Shown here: in pieces, positions 8,801 through 16,387 of the stretch | Numbering within the stretch: the first letter of the stretch is position 1 | Layout: each line of letters starts with the position of its first letter | Assembly: GCA_022565595.1 (NCBI GenBank) | Contig: JAIUML010000006.1 | Location: forward strand, 1-64,000 | Direction of reading: 5' to 3' | DNA from: Saccharospirillum sp. | GTDB lineage: Bacteria > Pseudomonadota > Gammaproteobacteria > Pseudomonadales > Natronospirillaceae | DNA length: 64,000 bases | The notes under the pieces: model-generated | What the model was told of the DNA's origin: nothing | The model's database searches: none | What the model saw: only the letters and a program-made list of their open reading frames with translations | Translations under genes and position numbers: made by a program

Positions 8801-9072
8801 AAGTCGACTTCAGCGCTGCAGACGCAAACAGCAATGGTGTGTTGAGCTCACTCGAAATCGCAAACATGTTCACCCTGGACAGCGATGCGAACATCACAGA
8901 TGCGGACAACACCCTGTCTATCACTGAACAGGATGACGGCTCTGTGGTCTACAGCTTCGTGCTGACAGTTGATAACGACATCGCGGTCAATGAAGAGCTG
9001 ACTCTGGACGGGCCATACACCAGCCTGTACACCGGCGCCAACATTGGTGCCAACACCATTCAGTTCAACTGA
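5845..9072 (+). CDS. Large multidomain lipoprotein with carboxypeptidase-regulatory-like and Ig-like domains
   Basis: The start at 5845 has GGAG seven bases upstream and gives a lipoprotein signal peptide ending LALAGC; the longer frame to 5704 lacks this. The mature protein is about 1050 residues. Two carboxypeptidase-regulatory-like beta-sandwiches (about 56-115 and 170-265) carry the typical GxVTDxxGxPIxGAxV and DGSFSFxNV signatures. An SbsA-type Ig-like domain (about 276-372, with ITLQFSERM) follows, and another such segment occurs near 812-918 (PPMVESAVFEGRNLIVVFDK). Near 990-1010 a DANSNGVLSSLEI loop looks like an EF-hand-type calcium site. The protein is probably a surface or periplasmic adhesion or scaffold lipoprotein; no enzyme domain is visible. 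It is followed by a strong terminator and appears monocistronic. Confidence 0.82.
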   Translation: MSEGLWSKKTLVIAIATGTLALAGCNDDNGNTTTTPSEQSQNTTNNFAYVSNPRGSITGLVTDTNGYPIEGATVYLGNNTAVTNAGGQYYFDDVAVTQTVKNDTDGYAQALSLTILPPSGYLRATVTVQPQAQIFTGTQEDSAVEGPITTFIDGFNASAGTAVLPALTASVEGVLRHAETGEALGNVLVGLDMVSTSIGVDQEQPQDGVSTSYGTQGYTATTSSDGSFSFSNVPADAILRLAAQGYEVDASADTSDEHTGVNLGSVDATPILSADTISPWVKMVQEVVDQNAGTGMLRKGTTNSITLQFSERMANGLDGQSVVVRDVTDATYLNSTLSFNSNRDRLTINLSSPAPEGHDLDILLLVDDFQDVAQPSNALTTGTDIGFDQIITTAQGSTYVKLSLKAYKEANQDATQVTDYTQQERDEYGVDNLGLVQAINSAFADVDDGREGIHQLNSALDYDGINGADSAERLTALLGQIAGTVGLPGDTTVHVDNALVHFEPTNASYYRVEVLDKDNESKWNALAAKELKGPGELDTTIDPDFGQVVAHGANTVELLFDGVVPGDKVVVTPFDDFGYAGNPSTLLLVDNVPPTTALQTSYGAGDQDSGLVVALQYGSGGEQSAISNVEVGTPYLDLTPRLFGEVNGTSEGSQGDEDYINTFKRLFEYNTRNPFGSNNQTVAQGDYFIEADTGIYDRLGFAAWKAGADLNRTVGVAFTEALADDLLLEPLYEQVAGTVVPENFVVNNHVFRNDNDSFAVNADLVQFDVSDIYTFALQESGAVIDFTDSVADKAGNVATADANPKVVVRDMVPPMVESAVFEGRNLIVVFDKVIDIDAIEDPSSAMSLNGVNIDLSDSNFYSWNAATRTLTVNRRNNIEGEYDDLGFSAFDIATVFDAGQFNDANLGANVSSDVLRFRHGALDFSKIPNANGAAWADYDDATTARFFEAPEFAVMNRVRAFTVSSSYDLFSGANPRIEVSYSFTHEVDFSAADANSNGVLSSLEIANMFTLDSDANITDADNTLSITEQDDGSVVYSFVLTVDNDIAVNEELTLDGPYTSLYTGANIGANTIQFN

Positions 9073-9112
9073 TGCGGTGAATACGTCCAGGTTTTACCAG
9101 GCGTAGTAAAGC

Positions 9113-9141
9113 AAAGCCCGGCCATGTGCCGGGCTTTTTTA
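9113..9141 (+). terminator. Rho-independent terminator of the large lipoprotein gene
   Basis: A perfect 10-bp stem (AAAGCCCGGC / GCCGGGCTTT) with a five-base loop runs into a T run, about 40 bases after the stop at 9072. Confidence 0.92.
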
Positions 9142-9165
9142 TTTTAGGCTCTGAAGTCGCTTTCC

Positions 9166-9195
9166 TGGAGTGTCGATGTCCCCATTGACGCTCCA
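9166..9195. repeat. Family A mini-palindrome (A3)
   Basis: This 30-bp sequence begins TGGAGTGTCGATG and ends TTGACGCTCCA, forming one hairpin. It corresponds to the two family A tips joined without the core, and lies just beyond the terminator. Confidence 0.7.
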
Positions 9196-9292
9196 ACAGG
9201 TGGCGCGCTATTAAGCATTCGACGCAATTCCATGAATTGGCTACTATCCTGTTCTGAATCTGACAACTCACGCCGTAATGCAAGGAACCCGC

Positions 9293-10621
9293 ATGAGCAC
9301 TGATACCAACCCCGGCAGCAAGAAAGAGATTTTCGGCTGGGCAATGTACGACATTGCCAACCAGGCCTATACCACCATCGTCATCTCCTTCGTCTACGGC
9401 GCTTTTTTTGTCAGTCACATCGTGCCGCAGGACAGCGCCTGGCGCGACAGCTACTGGACCATTGCCCTGATCGGCTCCATGCTCGCCGCCATGGTGCTGT
9501 CACCCATGGTCGGTCAATGGATCGACAAGGGCGCCAGCAAGAAGAAGCTGCTGGCCTGGTCGACGGCCTTTTGTGTGGTGTTCACCTCGTCGCTGTTCTG
9601 GGTGGAGCCGGGGTACATCTGGTTGGGTATTGGCTTCTTGATCTTCAGTAACACGGCGTGGATGTTGGGCGAAGCCATTATTTCCTCTTTTCTGCCAGAT
9701 ATCTCCAGCCGCAAGAACATGGGAGTCATTTCCGGTATTGGCTGGGGAGTTGGCTATATCGGCGGCCTGATCAGCATGATTCTGGTCACCATTCTCATGG
9801 TCACTGCCGATCCGGTCACTGAACCAGCGCTCTACATTCGCCAGGTGCAGTGGAGTATGGTCGCCATTTCAATCTACTTCCTGGTGTTCGCCATACCCAC
9901 CTTCATTTTCTTGAAAGACCGCAAAGTGACGCCAGACCCGACCGTGGTACGCAAGCCCTTGAGACAAAGCCTGAACCTGTTTCAGACCTACCGCGAGCAA
10001 CCGGTGCTGATGCAGTTCTTTATGGCCTTTCTGTTCTACACCGCTGGTGTACAGGCCGTCATCAAGTTCATCGGCATCTATACCTCCAGCGAACTGGGCA
10101 TGTCGGCCGCGGAGCTGGTGCCCATCTTTCTGGCTACCCAGTTCAGCGCCATGTTTGGTGCGGTAGCCTTTGGTTTTCTCGATCGGCGCATTGGCGCTCG
10201 CGCTACGCTCTTTCTTACCATTGGCATCTGGCTGGTCGCCATTACCGGCATGCATCAATTGCAGAATCTGGCTGCCCTGGTGGGCACCGAGGCCAAGTCA
10301 CTCTTTGTATACATCGCACTGTTGGCTGGCACAGGCATCGGTTCCATTCAGTCCTCCAGTCGTTCACTGGTCGGCCAGTTGACACAGAAAACCCATGCCG
10401 GCAGTGCCTTCGGGTTGTGGGGGTTCTTTCTGCGTTCCGCTGCCATATTGGCTGCCATGTTTGGCGTTGTCGCCGACATCTTCAGCCGCCAGAATGCCCT
10501 GTTGATGGTCATCGGCTTCTTTATTCTGGGTGCTATTCTATTGGCGCGCGTGCCCCTGGGGAGAACGCTCAAGGAACGTTACGCAGAGGATGCACGACTG
10601 GCCGGGTCGTCGGCAGGCTGA
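9293..10621 (+). CDS. MFS transporter of the UMF1/Atg22-like family
   Basis: The start at 9293 has AAGGA at a good distance; the frame also has an ATG at 9278. The 442-residue protein has about twelve membrane segments. It opens with IFGWAMYDIANQAYTT, the characteristic first-helix signature of the UMF1 (Atg22-like) branch of the major facilitator superfamily, and continues with SPMVGQWIDKGASKKK, a motif-A-like loop. Members are putative effluxers of small molecules; the substrate is unknown. The last codons (GSSAG) and the stop fall inside the family A element that follows, so the C-terminus was probably altered by the repeat. Confidence 0.85.
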   Translation: MSTDTNPGSKKEIFGWAMYDIANQAYTTIVISFVYGAFFVSHIVPQDSAWRDSYWTIALIGSMLAAMVLSPMVGQWIDKGASKKKLLAWSTAFCVVFTSSLFWVEPGYIWLGIGFLIFSNTAWMLGEAIISSFLPDISSRKNMGVISGIGWGVGYIGGLISMILVTILMVTADPVTEPALYIRQVQWSMVAISIYFLVFAIPTFIFLKDRKVTPDPTVVRKPLRQSLNLFQTYREQPVLMQFFMAFLFYTAGVQAVIKFIGIYTSSELGMSAAELVPIFLATQFSAMFGAVAFGFLDRRIGARATLFLTIGIWLVAITGMHQLQNLAALVGTEAKSLFVYIALLAGTGIGSIQSSSRSLVGQLTQKTHAGSAFGLWGFFLRSAAILAAMFGVVADIFSRQNALLMVIGFFILGAILLARVPLGRTLKERYAEDARLAGSSAG

Positions 10622-10655
10622 CGCCTGCTACGTCGATGAGGACATCGACGCTCCA
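10611..10655. repeat. Family A right-arm copy overlapping a stop codon (A4)
   Basis: GGCAGGCTGACGCCTGCTAC, then GTCGATGAGGACATCGACG and CTCCA, forms the family A right arm. The stop codon of the MFS gene (10619-10621) lies inside it. Confidence 0.78.
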
Positions 10656-10664
10656 GTGTGCGGT

Positions 10665-10770
10665 GGGCATGCCCCGAAAATTGCTCCTGCATTTTCGGGA
10701 TACCGCTCATCCCTGGGCATGCCCCAAAAATTGCTCCTGCATTTTCGGGATACCGCCCATCCCTGGGCAT
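10665..10770. repeat. Two-copy 50-bp tandem repeat with internal palindromes
   Basis: Two 50-bp units (10665-10714 and 10715-10764) differ at only about two positions and are followed by the first six bases of a third. Each unit has a GGGCATGCCC palindrome and a CCCGAAAAT ... ATTTTCGGG hairpin (the second copy has one change). The repeats lie between the convergent MFS and glycosidase genes. They are unrelated to families A and B. Confidence 0.85.
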
Positions 10771-10792
10771 AAAAAAGCGGCCCGTGGGCCGC
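10771..10792 (-). terminator. Rho-independent terminator of the glycosidase/ABC operon
   Basis: On the minus strand the sequence is a GCGGCCC/GGGCCGC stem with a two-base loop followed by six T, about 20 bases beyond the stop of the glycosidase gene. Confidence 0.88.
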
Positions 10793-10810
10793 AAAGGACG
10801 AAGTACTTCT

Positions 10811-11806
10811 TTAGTTCGCGCTGAGCGATTGGATTAGTGCGATTTCATCCGGTCGGTAGGGTGTCTGGTCGGGGTAGTAGAGGTCGTGAAACCAGAGCAT
10901 TGGCGCCTCGTTCGAGGGCTGTGACTCCCAGGGGTAGTTGGTCTGGGTGCGCCCGGCGACAAAGCCCCAGTTCAATGCACCAATGCCTTTTTCTTTAAAG
11001 TAGGGCAGATGGGTACTTAATTCTGACCCTTGCGACCTGGCCATATATTCCGTGCAGAGGATGGGACGCTTTAACGGCAAGAGACGCTCTACCGCCGCTT
11101 GCGTGACCGCCAGATCTTCGTAATCGTGAAAGCTCAGAATATCGGCATTGGCCAGGTGACATTCATTGATGGCCTTGAACCCCTCCGTCCAACGAAAGGC
11201 ACCGGTGGTCAGCGGCTGACTCGGGTTCACTTCCCGTGCCCACTGGTACACGGCTTCCAGCAAAGGCAGAGAGTTACCAAGCATGCCTTCATTGCCGGGC
11301 TCGTTATAGAGGTCCCAACCGAAGATACGCCGATCGTCTGAAAAGTGCGCCAGAACTCCCTGCACATAGGCCTTCAGTCGCGGCCAACTGTCCGGGTTGA
11401 TCACATGACGCGCGCCGGGCGATTGCAACCATTGGCTGTTGTGCACCCCGGGCCGTGGCTCCGGTTGAGGGCCGGGAAAGGCGTAGTTGTTCCAGCAGTC
11501 GTCGAAGAACACGAACAGCACGGTCAACTGGTGTTTTTCTACCATTGCCAGGAACTGTTCAATGCGTTTCACAAAGCCGTCTGAATCGGCTTTCCAGACC
11601 AGGTCGTGCAGGTACACTCGAATCAGGTTGAACCCGGTTGCATGAGCGAGTGCCAGTTCACGATCAATGGTTGCCGGGTCAAAGCTCTCGGCTTGCCAGA
11701 ACTCCAACTGATTGCAGGCCGTACTGGGGATAAAATTGCACCCCAACGGCCAGGGGTGTTGCTGATACCATTCCCGGGCTTGTTCGGGTGTCCAACGTTG
11801 AGTCAT
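10811..11806 (-). CDS. Clan GH-A (GH5-like) glycoside hydrolase
   Basis: The 331-residue protein lacks a signal peptide, so it should act in the cytoplasm on imported oligosaccharides. The TIM-barrel pattern is clear. There is an early LIRVYLHD strand and a WDLYNEPGN motif giving the likely acid/base Glu169. An LSFHDYED strand and PILCTEYMAR, giving the likely nucleophile Glu253, follow. This Asn-Glu-Pro plus distant Glu arrangement is typical of retaining beta-glycosidases of clan GH-A. The gene is last in an operon with a carbohydrate ABC importer, from which it is separated by a family B palindrome. The exact sugar cannot be told from the sequence; cello-, manno- or xylo-oligosaccharides are all possible. 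Confidence 0.8.
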   Translation of the reverse strand: MTQRWTPEQAREWYQQHPWPLGCNFIPSTACNQLEFWQAESFDPATIDRELALAHATGFNLIRVYLHDLVWKADSDGFVKRIEQFLAMVEKHQLTVLFVFFDDCWNNYAFPGPQPEPRPGVHNSQWLQSPGARHVINPDSWPRLKAYVQGVLAHFSDDRRIFGWDLYNEPGNEGMLGNSLPLLEAVYQWAREVNPSQPLTTGAFRWTEGFKAINECHLANADILSFHDYEDLAVTQAAVERLLPLKRPILCTEYMARSQGSELSTHLPYFKEKGIGALNWGFVAGRTQTNYPWESQPSNEAPMLWFHDLYYPDQTPYRPDEIALIQSLSAN

Positions 11807-11844
11807 TTTGCTTTTGCCTTATTCGCTAGGGTCCGCATCAGCTA

Positions 11845-11951
11845 CCGGTGGTGCCTCTGCAGGGTCGGGCGGAGTGCCGCCCACTCAACCCGTCCATGGG
11901 GCCTAGACCACAGCATCCATGCTGTGGACTCCCCTGCAGAGGCACCACCGG
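11845..11951. repeat. Family B palindromic element (B1) inside the sugar operon
   Basis: A perfect 20-bp inverted repeat (CCGGTGGTGCCTCTGCAGGG at 11845-11864 and its complement at 11932-11951) flanks a core. The core contains CGTCCATGGGGCCTAGACC and a CACAGCATCCATGCTGTGG palindrome. It lies between the binding-protein and glycosidase genes of one operon and would form a very stable mRNA hairpin. Confidence 0.85.
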
Positions 11952-11989
11952 CATCTGCCGCTTACTCTGTGCCTTAATGAAAAATGGAA

Positions 11990-13276
11990 TCACCGAATCC
12001 GATTGATCTCACGCTCGGCATCGGCCAGCGCCCGCTCAATGTCCTTGCCCTGCAGCCAGATGGATTGCAGTTCCCGGTTCAACACATCCTGAATGGCGCT
12101 GTAGCGAACCGAAGCCGGGGTGTCGCGGGCAATGTTCACGGTGTTGGCGTATTCATCGCGGTGTGGCAACGACTGATAGGCATCCGAGGCCAGTACCGAT
12201 TCGCGCACAGCGAGGTGGCCGGTGCGTGCCCAATCAATGTTGTGGTCGTTCAGCCAGGCGAGGAAGCTTAGCGCTGCTTCGTATTTCTCGGGTTCACCGG
12301 CGATGGTGGATGGCAGTGACCAGAGGTGGGAATCAGCCCAGGTGGCCGGGGTTCCGAACAGGGTCGGAAAGTCGGCTGCGTAGTAGTCGTTCAGGGCCAC
12401 GTCCGCCTTGGCGGCCTCGGCGTCGTAGAAGTCCACTACCCAGGTGCCGTTGACCAGAATCGCTGCTTCACCGGCGAGGAAGGCCTGCTGTGAATCGTTG
12501 TAGTTCAGGTTAGGGCGAGCGTAGCCACCATCGAAGAGTGACATGATGGTCTCGACCGCGCGGCGTGCTTCGGGCGTGTTGACCGTGACATTGTCGCCGT
12601 CAAAAATGTTGGTGTCTTGCTGCCAAAGCATGGCGAGTACCAGGCGAACGCCAATCGGGAACTCGGCAAAGTCGGCGGTCAGGTAGTCGACCCCAGTGGC
12701 CTCTTTGACCATGCGGGCGTGCTCAACCAGCTCTTCCGGTGAACTCGGCAGTATCGGCTCGCCAGCGTCATTGACCAGGCCGGCTGCTTCCATCAGCCCC
12801 ATGTTGATGTGCCAGAGGTTGGCGTGGAAGTCCATCGGCACGCCATACAGTTCGCCGTTGTAGCTGACCGCTTCGCGTGCGCGTGGTGCCCAGTCGCCCG
12901 GGTCGATGCCGGCGTTACGCAAGTCTTCTTCGGGCAGGGCCTTAAGCGCACCGAGGGAGGCAAACTGGGCAATACGATGCTTGTGGATGACATGCACATC
13001 CGGGGCGTTACGGCCAGCATACATGGCCATCAACTGGTCGTAGTAGTTACCCCAGTCAGTGGGCAGGGTGTCAACCCTTACGCCATTGTCTTCGGCATCA
13101 AAGGAATTGATGATGCTTTGAATAATGCAGGCTTCGCCTACGGCGGCGCTGACATCGGTACCGGCATTGTCGCAGTCGCCAAAGAAGCGTGCCAGTTCGA
13201 GGGTGGTCTGTGCCTGGGCGATACTGGCTGTAGCACAGCAGGCGGCCAGGGCGGTGGAGATAAGTGCTTTGTTCAT
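11990..13276 (-). CDS. Carbohydrate ABC transporter substrate-binding protein (CUT1 type)
   Basis: The ATG at 13276 follows a GGAG site and gives a signal peptide (MNKALISTALAACCATASIAQA). The upstream frame to 13351 lacks both. The 428-residue protein has the family 1 extracellular solute-binding pattern: TTLELARFF, a DAEDNGVRVDTLPTDWGNYY segment, then SPEELVEHARMVKEATGVDY, and late AAILVNGTWVVDFY. It would capture an oligosaccharide in the periplasm for the two permeases encoded upstream. No ATPase gene is in the operon, so a shared MsmK/UgpC-type ATPase encoded elsewhere is expected, as is common for CUT1 systems. Confidence 0.9.
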   Translation of the reverse strand: MNKALISTALAACCATASIAQAQTTLELARFFGDCDNAGTDVSAAVGEACIIQSIINSFDAEDNGVRVDTLPTDWGNYYDQLMAMYAGRNAPDVHVIHKHRIAQFASLGALKALPEEDLRNAGIDPGDWAPRAREAVSYNGELYGVPMDFHANLWHINMGLMEAAGLVNDAGEPILPSSPEELVEHARMVKEATGVDYLTADFAEFPIGVRLVLAMLWQQDTNIFDGDNVTVNTPEARRAVETIMSLFDGGYARPNLNYNDSQQAFLAGEAAILVNGTWVVDFYDAEAAKADVALNDYYAADFPTLFGTPATWADSHLWSLPSTIAGEPEKYEAALSFLAWLNDHNIDWARTGHLAVRESVLASDAYQSLPHRDEYANTVNIARDTPASVRYSAIQDVLNRELQSIWLQGKDIERALADAEREINRIR

Positions 13277-13328
13277 GGTGTGACTCCGTATTGTTGTTGT
13301 GAATATCCGCATACGCGGAAGTTGATGG

Positions 13329-14168
13329 TTATTTATCAGTTGATAATGCAATGCCTTTCAATATGTATTTCTGGAATACCAGGTAGAGGATGATCACCGG
13401 GAGTGAGGCGAGCACGCCGGAGGCCATCAATTGTCCCAGTCCTTGAGATTGTGCGAAGTTGCCCTGAATTTTGGCGAGGCCCACGGTAATGGTGAAAAAC
13501 TCGCGGCGCTGCGCCGAGACCAGGGGCCAGAGGTAGTCGTTCCAGCTGTACAGGAAGGTGATGATGGTCAGGGTGATCAGCATCGGCCTTGCCAGTGGCA
13601 GCATGATGGAGATGAAGATGCGCCAGTGTCCGCAGCCTTCCAGGCGGGCGGCTTCTTCGAGCGACATCGGCACGTCCTTGAAGAACTGCGTCATCAGGAA
13701 AACGCCGATGGGCAGGGCGACACGGGGCAGCGCCAGGGTTGAGAGCGAGTTGTGTGCATCCAGGTCGCTGAAGAAGATGTACAGCGGAATGAAGACCACC
13801 TGCTCCGGCACCATCAGCCCGGCCAGAACCAGAGGGTAGACCACCCGACGGCCGTAGAAGGGAATGCGGGCAAAGGCGTAACCGGCCAGGGTCGACGTCG
13901 CCAGCACCAGCAAGGTGGAAGTACCGGAGACGATTAAACTGTTCAGGAACCAGCGCGGCGTATCGCCGATGTCGAGAATCGCCTTGTAGTTATCCAGGGT
14001 GAAAGGAATGGGTACCAGGCCGAGAAAGGTATTGGCCGTGGTGCGGCTGAGCAGGTCGTTGGGCTGTAGCGAGAGCGAGAACATCCACAGCACAGGAATC
14101 AGCCAGAAGAACGCCAGCAGACTGATGCTGAGCATGAGCCATATTGGGGGTTTATTATCGTGCATCAT
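13329..14168 (-). CDS. Carbohydrate ABC transporter permease (MalG-like)
   Basis: The 279-residue protein has six predicted membrane segments and the permease EAA loop (EEAARLEGCGHWRIF then IMLPLARP) that contacts the ATPase. The start at 14168 or 14165 follows a GGAG site. The gene begins two bases after the stop of the MalF-like gene, implying tight coupling. The C-terminus ends ILKGIALSTDK, close to the typical MalG/LacG end. It forms the channel with the MalF-like subunit for the sugar bound by the 11990-13276 product. Confidence 0.9.
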   Translation of the reverse strand: MMHDNKPPIWLMLSISLLAFFWLIPVLWMFSLSLQPNDLLSRTTANTFLGLVPIPFTLDNYKAILDIGDTPRWFLNSLIVSGTSTLLVLATSTLAGYAFARIPFYGRRVVYPLVLAGLMVPEQVVFIPLYIFFSDLDAHNSLSTLALPRVALPIGVFLMTQFFKDVPMSLEEAARLEGCGHWRIFISIMLPLARPMLITLTIITFLYSWNDYLWPLVSAQRREFFTITVGLAKIQGNFAQSQGLGQLMASGVLASLPVIILYLVFQKYILKGIALSTDK

Positions 14169-14170
14169 GA

Positions 14171-15250
14171 TCAGGACTCCTGGCGCTTGGTCACCCAGAA
14201 CTGGATGACGGAAAAGATCAGCATGAAGGCAAACAGCAAGGTGGCCATGGCCGAGGCGTAGCCGATTTCAGAATCCCGAAAAGCCGACTGATAGATATAT
14301 CGCACCCAGACGTTGGTGGAGTCCCCCGGGCCGCCCTGGGTCATCAATTGGGATTGGCCGAAGACCTGAAAGTGCAACACGATCTGCATGATCATCACGA
14401 ACTGAACGGTGCGGATGATCGACGGAATGATGATGTAGAACAGCTTGCGCCAGCCGGTGGCACCATCGAGCGTGGCCGCTTCGAGACGGTCTCCCGGAAT
14501 CTGCTGCAAGCCGGCCAGGAACAGAATCAGCGCAAAACCAACCGACCACCAAATGGTAGTGAAGGCAATGGCCCCCATGGCCAGGCTGTCGTCGGTCAGC
14601 CAGTTGGGTGAGGCGATGTTGAAGGGCGCGAGGAGGTTGGCGATGAAGCCGTTGCGCACGCCGTACATCAATTGCCAGATCAGGGTGACCACGGTCACCG
14701 AGAGTATCTGTGAAAAGAAAAACAGGGAGCGCATGGTGGCCGCCCAGCGACCGGGGCGGTTCAATGCGATCGCCAGCAGCAAGGCCAGAAGGGTGGTGGC
14801 TGGCACGACAATGGCCACGAAGACGACGGTGTTGCGCACGACCGTCCAGAAACGTGGGTCGTACCAGTCGCCGGTGAGGCCGAGCAGCACGACACTGACA
14901 AAGAGGACCGCCAACAGGGTGATCAGCCGACCGCGGTTGAATCCGGCGGCCTGAACCGCCCGCCAGTAGAAGTACAGGGCGCCTCCAGTCACGATGAGCC
15001 GGAAGATCGGAAACTGGGTCAGGGACCAGGAAAGGTTGTCACCCCAGAGCAGATTGACGTAATTCTCTAAACCGATAAACACCTTGGCGCTTGGATTGAA
15101 GGTTACAGCGAGCAGGTTCCAGTCGTGAAAGCTGATCCAGATGCCGCGGAAAAATGGCCAAAGCAGCAAGGGCACGAAGGCGATCAGGTAGGGCAGTATG
15201 AAGGCCCAGCCCGACAGGGTGTTGTGACTCATCCAGGGTGAAGAACGCAT
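14171..15250 (-). CDS. Carbohydrate ABC transporter permease (MalF-like) with an extra membrane hairpin
   Basis: The 359-residue protein is a CUT1 permease with the EAA loop EAATLDGATGWRKLFYIIIP and typical late QSQLMTQGGPG and IYQSAFRDSEIGYASA motifs. Common relatives are about 290-310 residues. Here about 50 residues (roughly 80-130), containing IFRLIVTGGALYFYW and LITLLAVLFVSVVLLGLTG, are inserted between the first periplasmic segment and the permease core, adding two hydrophobic helices. It is the first gene of the minus-strand operon and faces the ArsR-type regulator across an AT-rich promoter region. Confidence 0.88.
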   Translation of the reverse strand: MRSSPWMSHNTLSGWAFILPYLIAFVPLLLWPFFRGIWISFHDWNLLAVTFNPSAKVFIGLENYVNLLWGDNLSWSLTQFPIFRLIVTGGALYFYWRAVQAAGFNRGRLITLLAVLFVSVVLLGLTGDWYDPRFWTVVRNTVVFVAIVVPATTLLALLLAIALNRPGRWAATMRSLFFFSQILSVTVVTLIWQLMYGVRNGFIANLLAPFNIASPNWLTDDSLAMGAIAFTTIWWSVGFALILFLAGLQQIPGDRLEAATLDGATGWRKLFYIIIPSIIRTVQFVMIMQIVLHFQVFGQSQLMTQGGPGDSTNVWVRYIYQSAFRDSEIGYASAMATLLFAFMLIFSVIQFWVTKRQES

Positions 15251-15321
15251 CGGTAAAACCTTGGTTGTTGTTTTTTTAAAATAATGGGTTAAGTTGGTGA
15301 TAACGGCAAGGCCGCTGTGTT

Positions 15322-15353
15322 ATTTCAAATAGTTTAGTAACTTATTGAAAAAT
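15322..15353. promoter_or_regulatory. Candidate operator dyad between the ABC operon and its ArsR-type regulator
   Basis: An AT-rich imperfect dyad reads ATTTCAAATAGTT, a short centre, and AACTTATTGAAAAAT. It lies in the middle of the 168-base divergent intergenic region. Its size and symmetry suit a winged-helix dimer. That the 15419-16384 product binds it is inference. Confidence 0.4.
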
Positions 15354-15418
15354 ATAGATAAAAAAGGATTTTTGGTTTATTTAAACCTACGGCTGGTCAG
15401 ATTAAAGGTTTCATAAAA

Positions 15419-16384
15419 ATGGAAACAAAGGGGCGTTTGCAGTCCGATCGTGTTCATGTGTCGCCGACTCTGGTCATCCGACCGGAGTCGGATGAGGGGC
15501 TGGTTTTGATCAAGGCGCTGGCCAATAACATCCGTGTCGACATTCTCAGTGAGCTGGCGGAGGGGTTGCGCAGTGTTGGCGATCTGGCCAGTGCGTTAGG
15601 GCAGCCTTTATCCACAGTGTCGCAGCATGTGAAGAAGCTTGAGCAGTGTGGCCTGGTGCATATCGAGGAAAAGCCCGGTGAGCGTGGAGTGCAGCGCATC
15701 TGCCAGCGGGTCTATGACAGAGTGGTGATAGATTTACCCACTCATGGCGAGCCGACGCATGAGCATCCGATCTGGGAGTTCACCTGGCCGGTAGGTGCTT
15801 ACAGCGATTTTCAAGTGACGCCTACCTGTGGGCTGACAAGCGAGGAAGGGCTGATTGGTTTAACCGATGACCCCGCCTCCTTTTATGAGCCGGATCACCC
15901 CAGGGCACAGTTGGTGTGGTTCAAGTCCGGTTTTCTTGAGTACCGCATTCCCAATCGTCTGCCCCAGTCGGTTACCCCCAGAAACATCTGGCTGACGATG
16001 GAGATCTGCTCAGAGGCGCCCATGTATCACCCGGACTGGCCGTCCGACATTACCCTTTGGATCAACGGCGTCGAGATTGGCACCTGGACATCACCGGCCG
16101 ACTTTGGTGACCAAAGGGGCTTGTTGAACCCGCCCTGGTGGGAGGACCGCAATACCCAGCATGGTTTGTTGAAAGGCTGGCGCGTTACCGAGCGGGGGAG
16201 CTTTATTGATGGCATCTGGTTATCGGCCATTACCTGTGCGGACCTGGATTTGATGAGTCATCGGTTTATCAGTGTTCGAATCGGTGTGAAGGAAGATGCT
16301 CGCCATGTCGGCGGCATCAATTTGTTCGGGCGGCATTTTGGCAATTACGAGCAGGATATCGTGTTGCGGGTGGAGTATTTGTGA
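15419..16384 (+). CDS. ArsR-type winged-helix regulator with a large C-terminal ligand-like domain
   Basis: The 321-residue protein has an ArsR-like DNA-binding domain (about 25-95). It includes VDILSELAEGLRSVGDLA, then ALGQPLSTVSQHVKKLEQCG as the recognition helix-turn-helix, and the wing. The remaining 220 residues are rich in Trp and aromatic residues and include WPSDITLWINGVEIGTW and SVRIGVKEDARHVGGINLFG. This resembles a beta-sandwich carbohydrate-binding-like fold, but I do not recognise a named family with certainty. Transcribed divergently from the sugar ABC operon, it is the obvious local regulator, possibly sensing the transported sugar through its C-terminal domain. Only a weak AAAGG site precedes the ATG. 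Confidence 0.78.
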   Translation: METKGRLQSDRVHVSPTLVIRPESDEGLVLIKALANNIRVDILSELAEGLRSVGDLASALGQPLSTVSQHVKKLEQCGLVHIEEKPGERGVQRICQRVYDRVVIDLPTHGEPTHEHPIWEFTWPVGAYSDFQVTPTCGLTSEEGLIGLTDDPASFYEPDHPRAQLVWFKSGFLEYRIPNRLPQSVTPRNIWLTMEICSEAPMYHPDWPSDITLWINGVEIGTWTSPADFGDQRGLLNPPWWEDRNTQHGLLKGWRVTERGSFIDGIWLSAITCADLDLMSHRFISVRIGVKEDARHVGGINLFGRHFGNYEQDIVLRVEYL

Positions 16385-16387
16385 CGC

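Noticed and set aside
10665-10770. Possible CRISPR array in the 50-bp tandem repeats
   Set aside because: There are no unique spacers between the repeats, only two units, and no cas genes nearby.
9850-10824. Open frame of 324 codons on the plus strand overlapping the MFS gene
   Set aside because: It runs in another frame through membrane-helix codons of the MFS gene and continues through the repeat elements; its composition is not protein-like.
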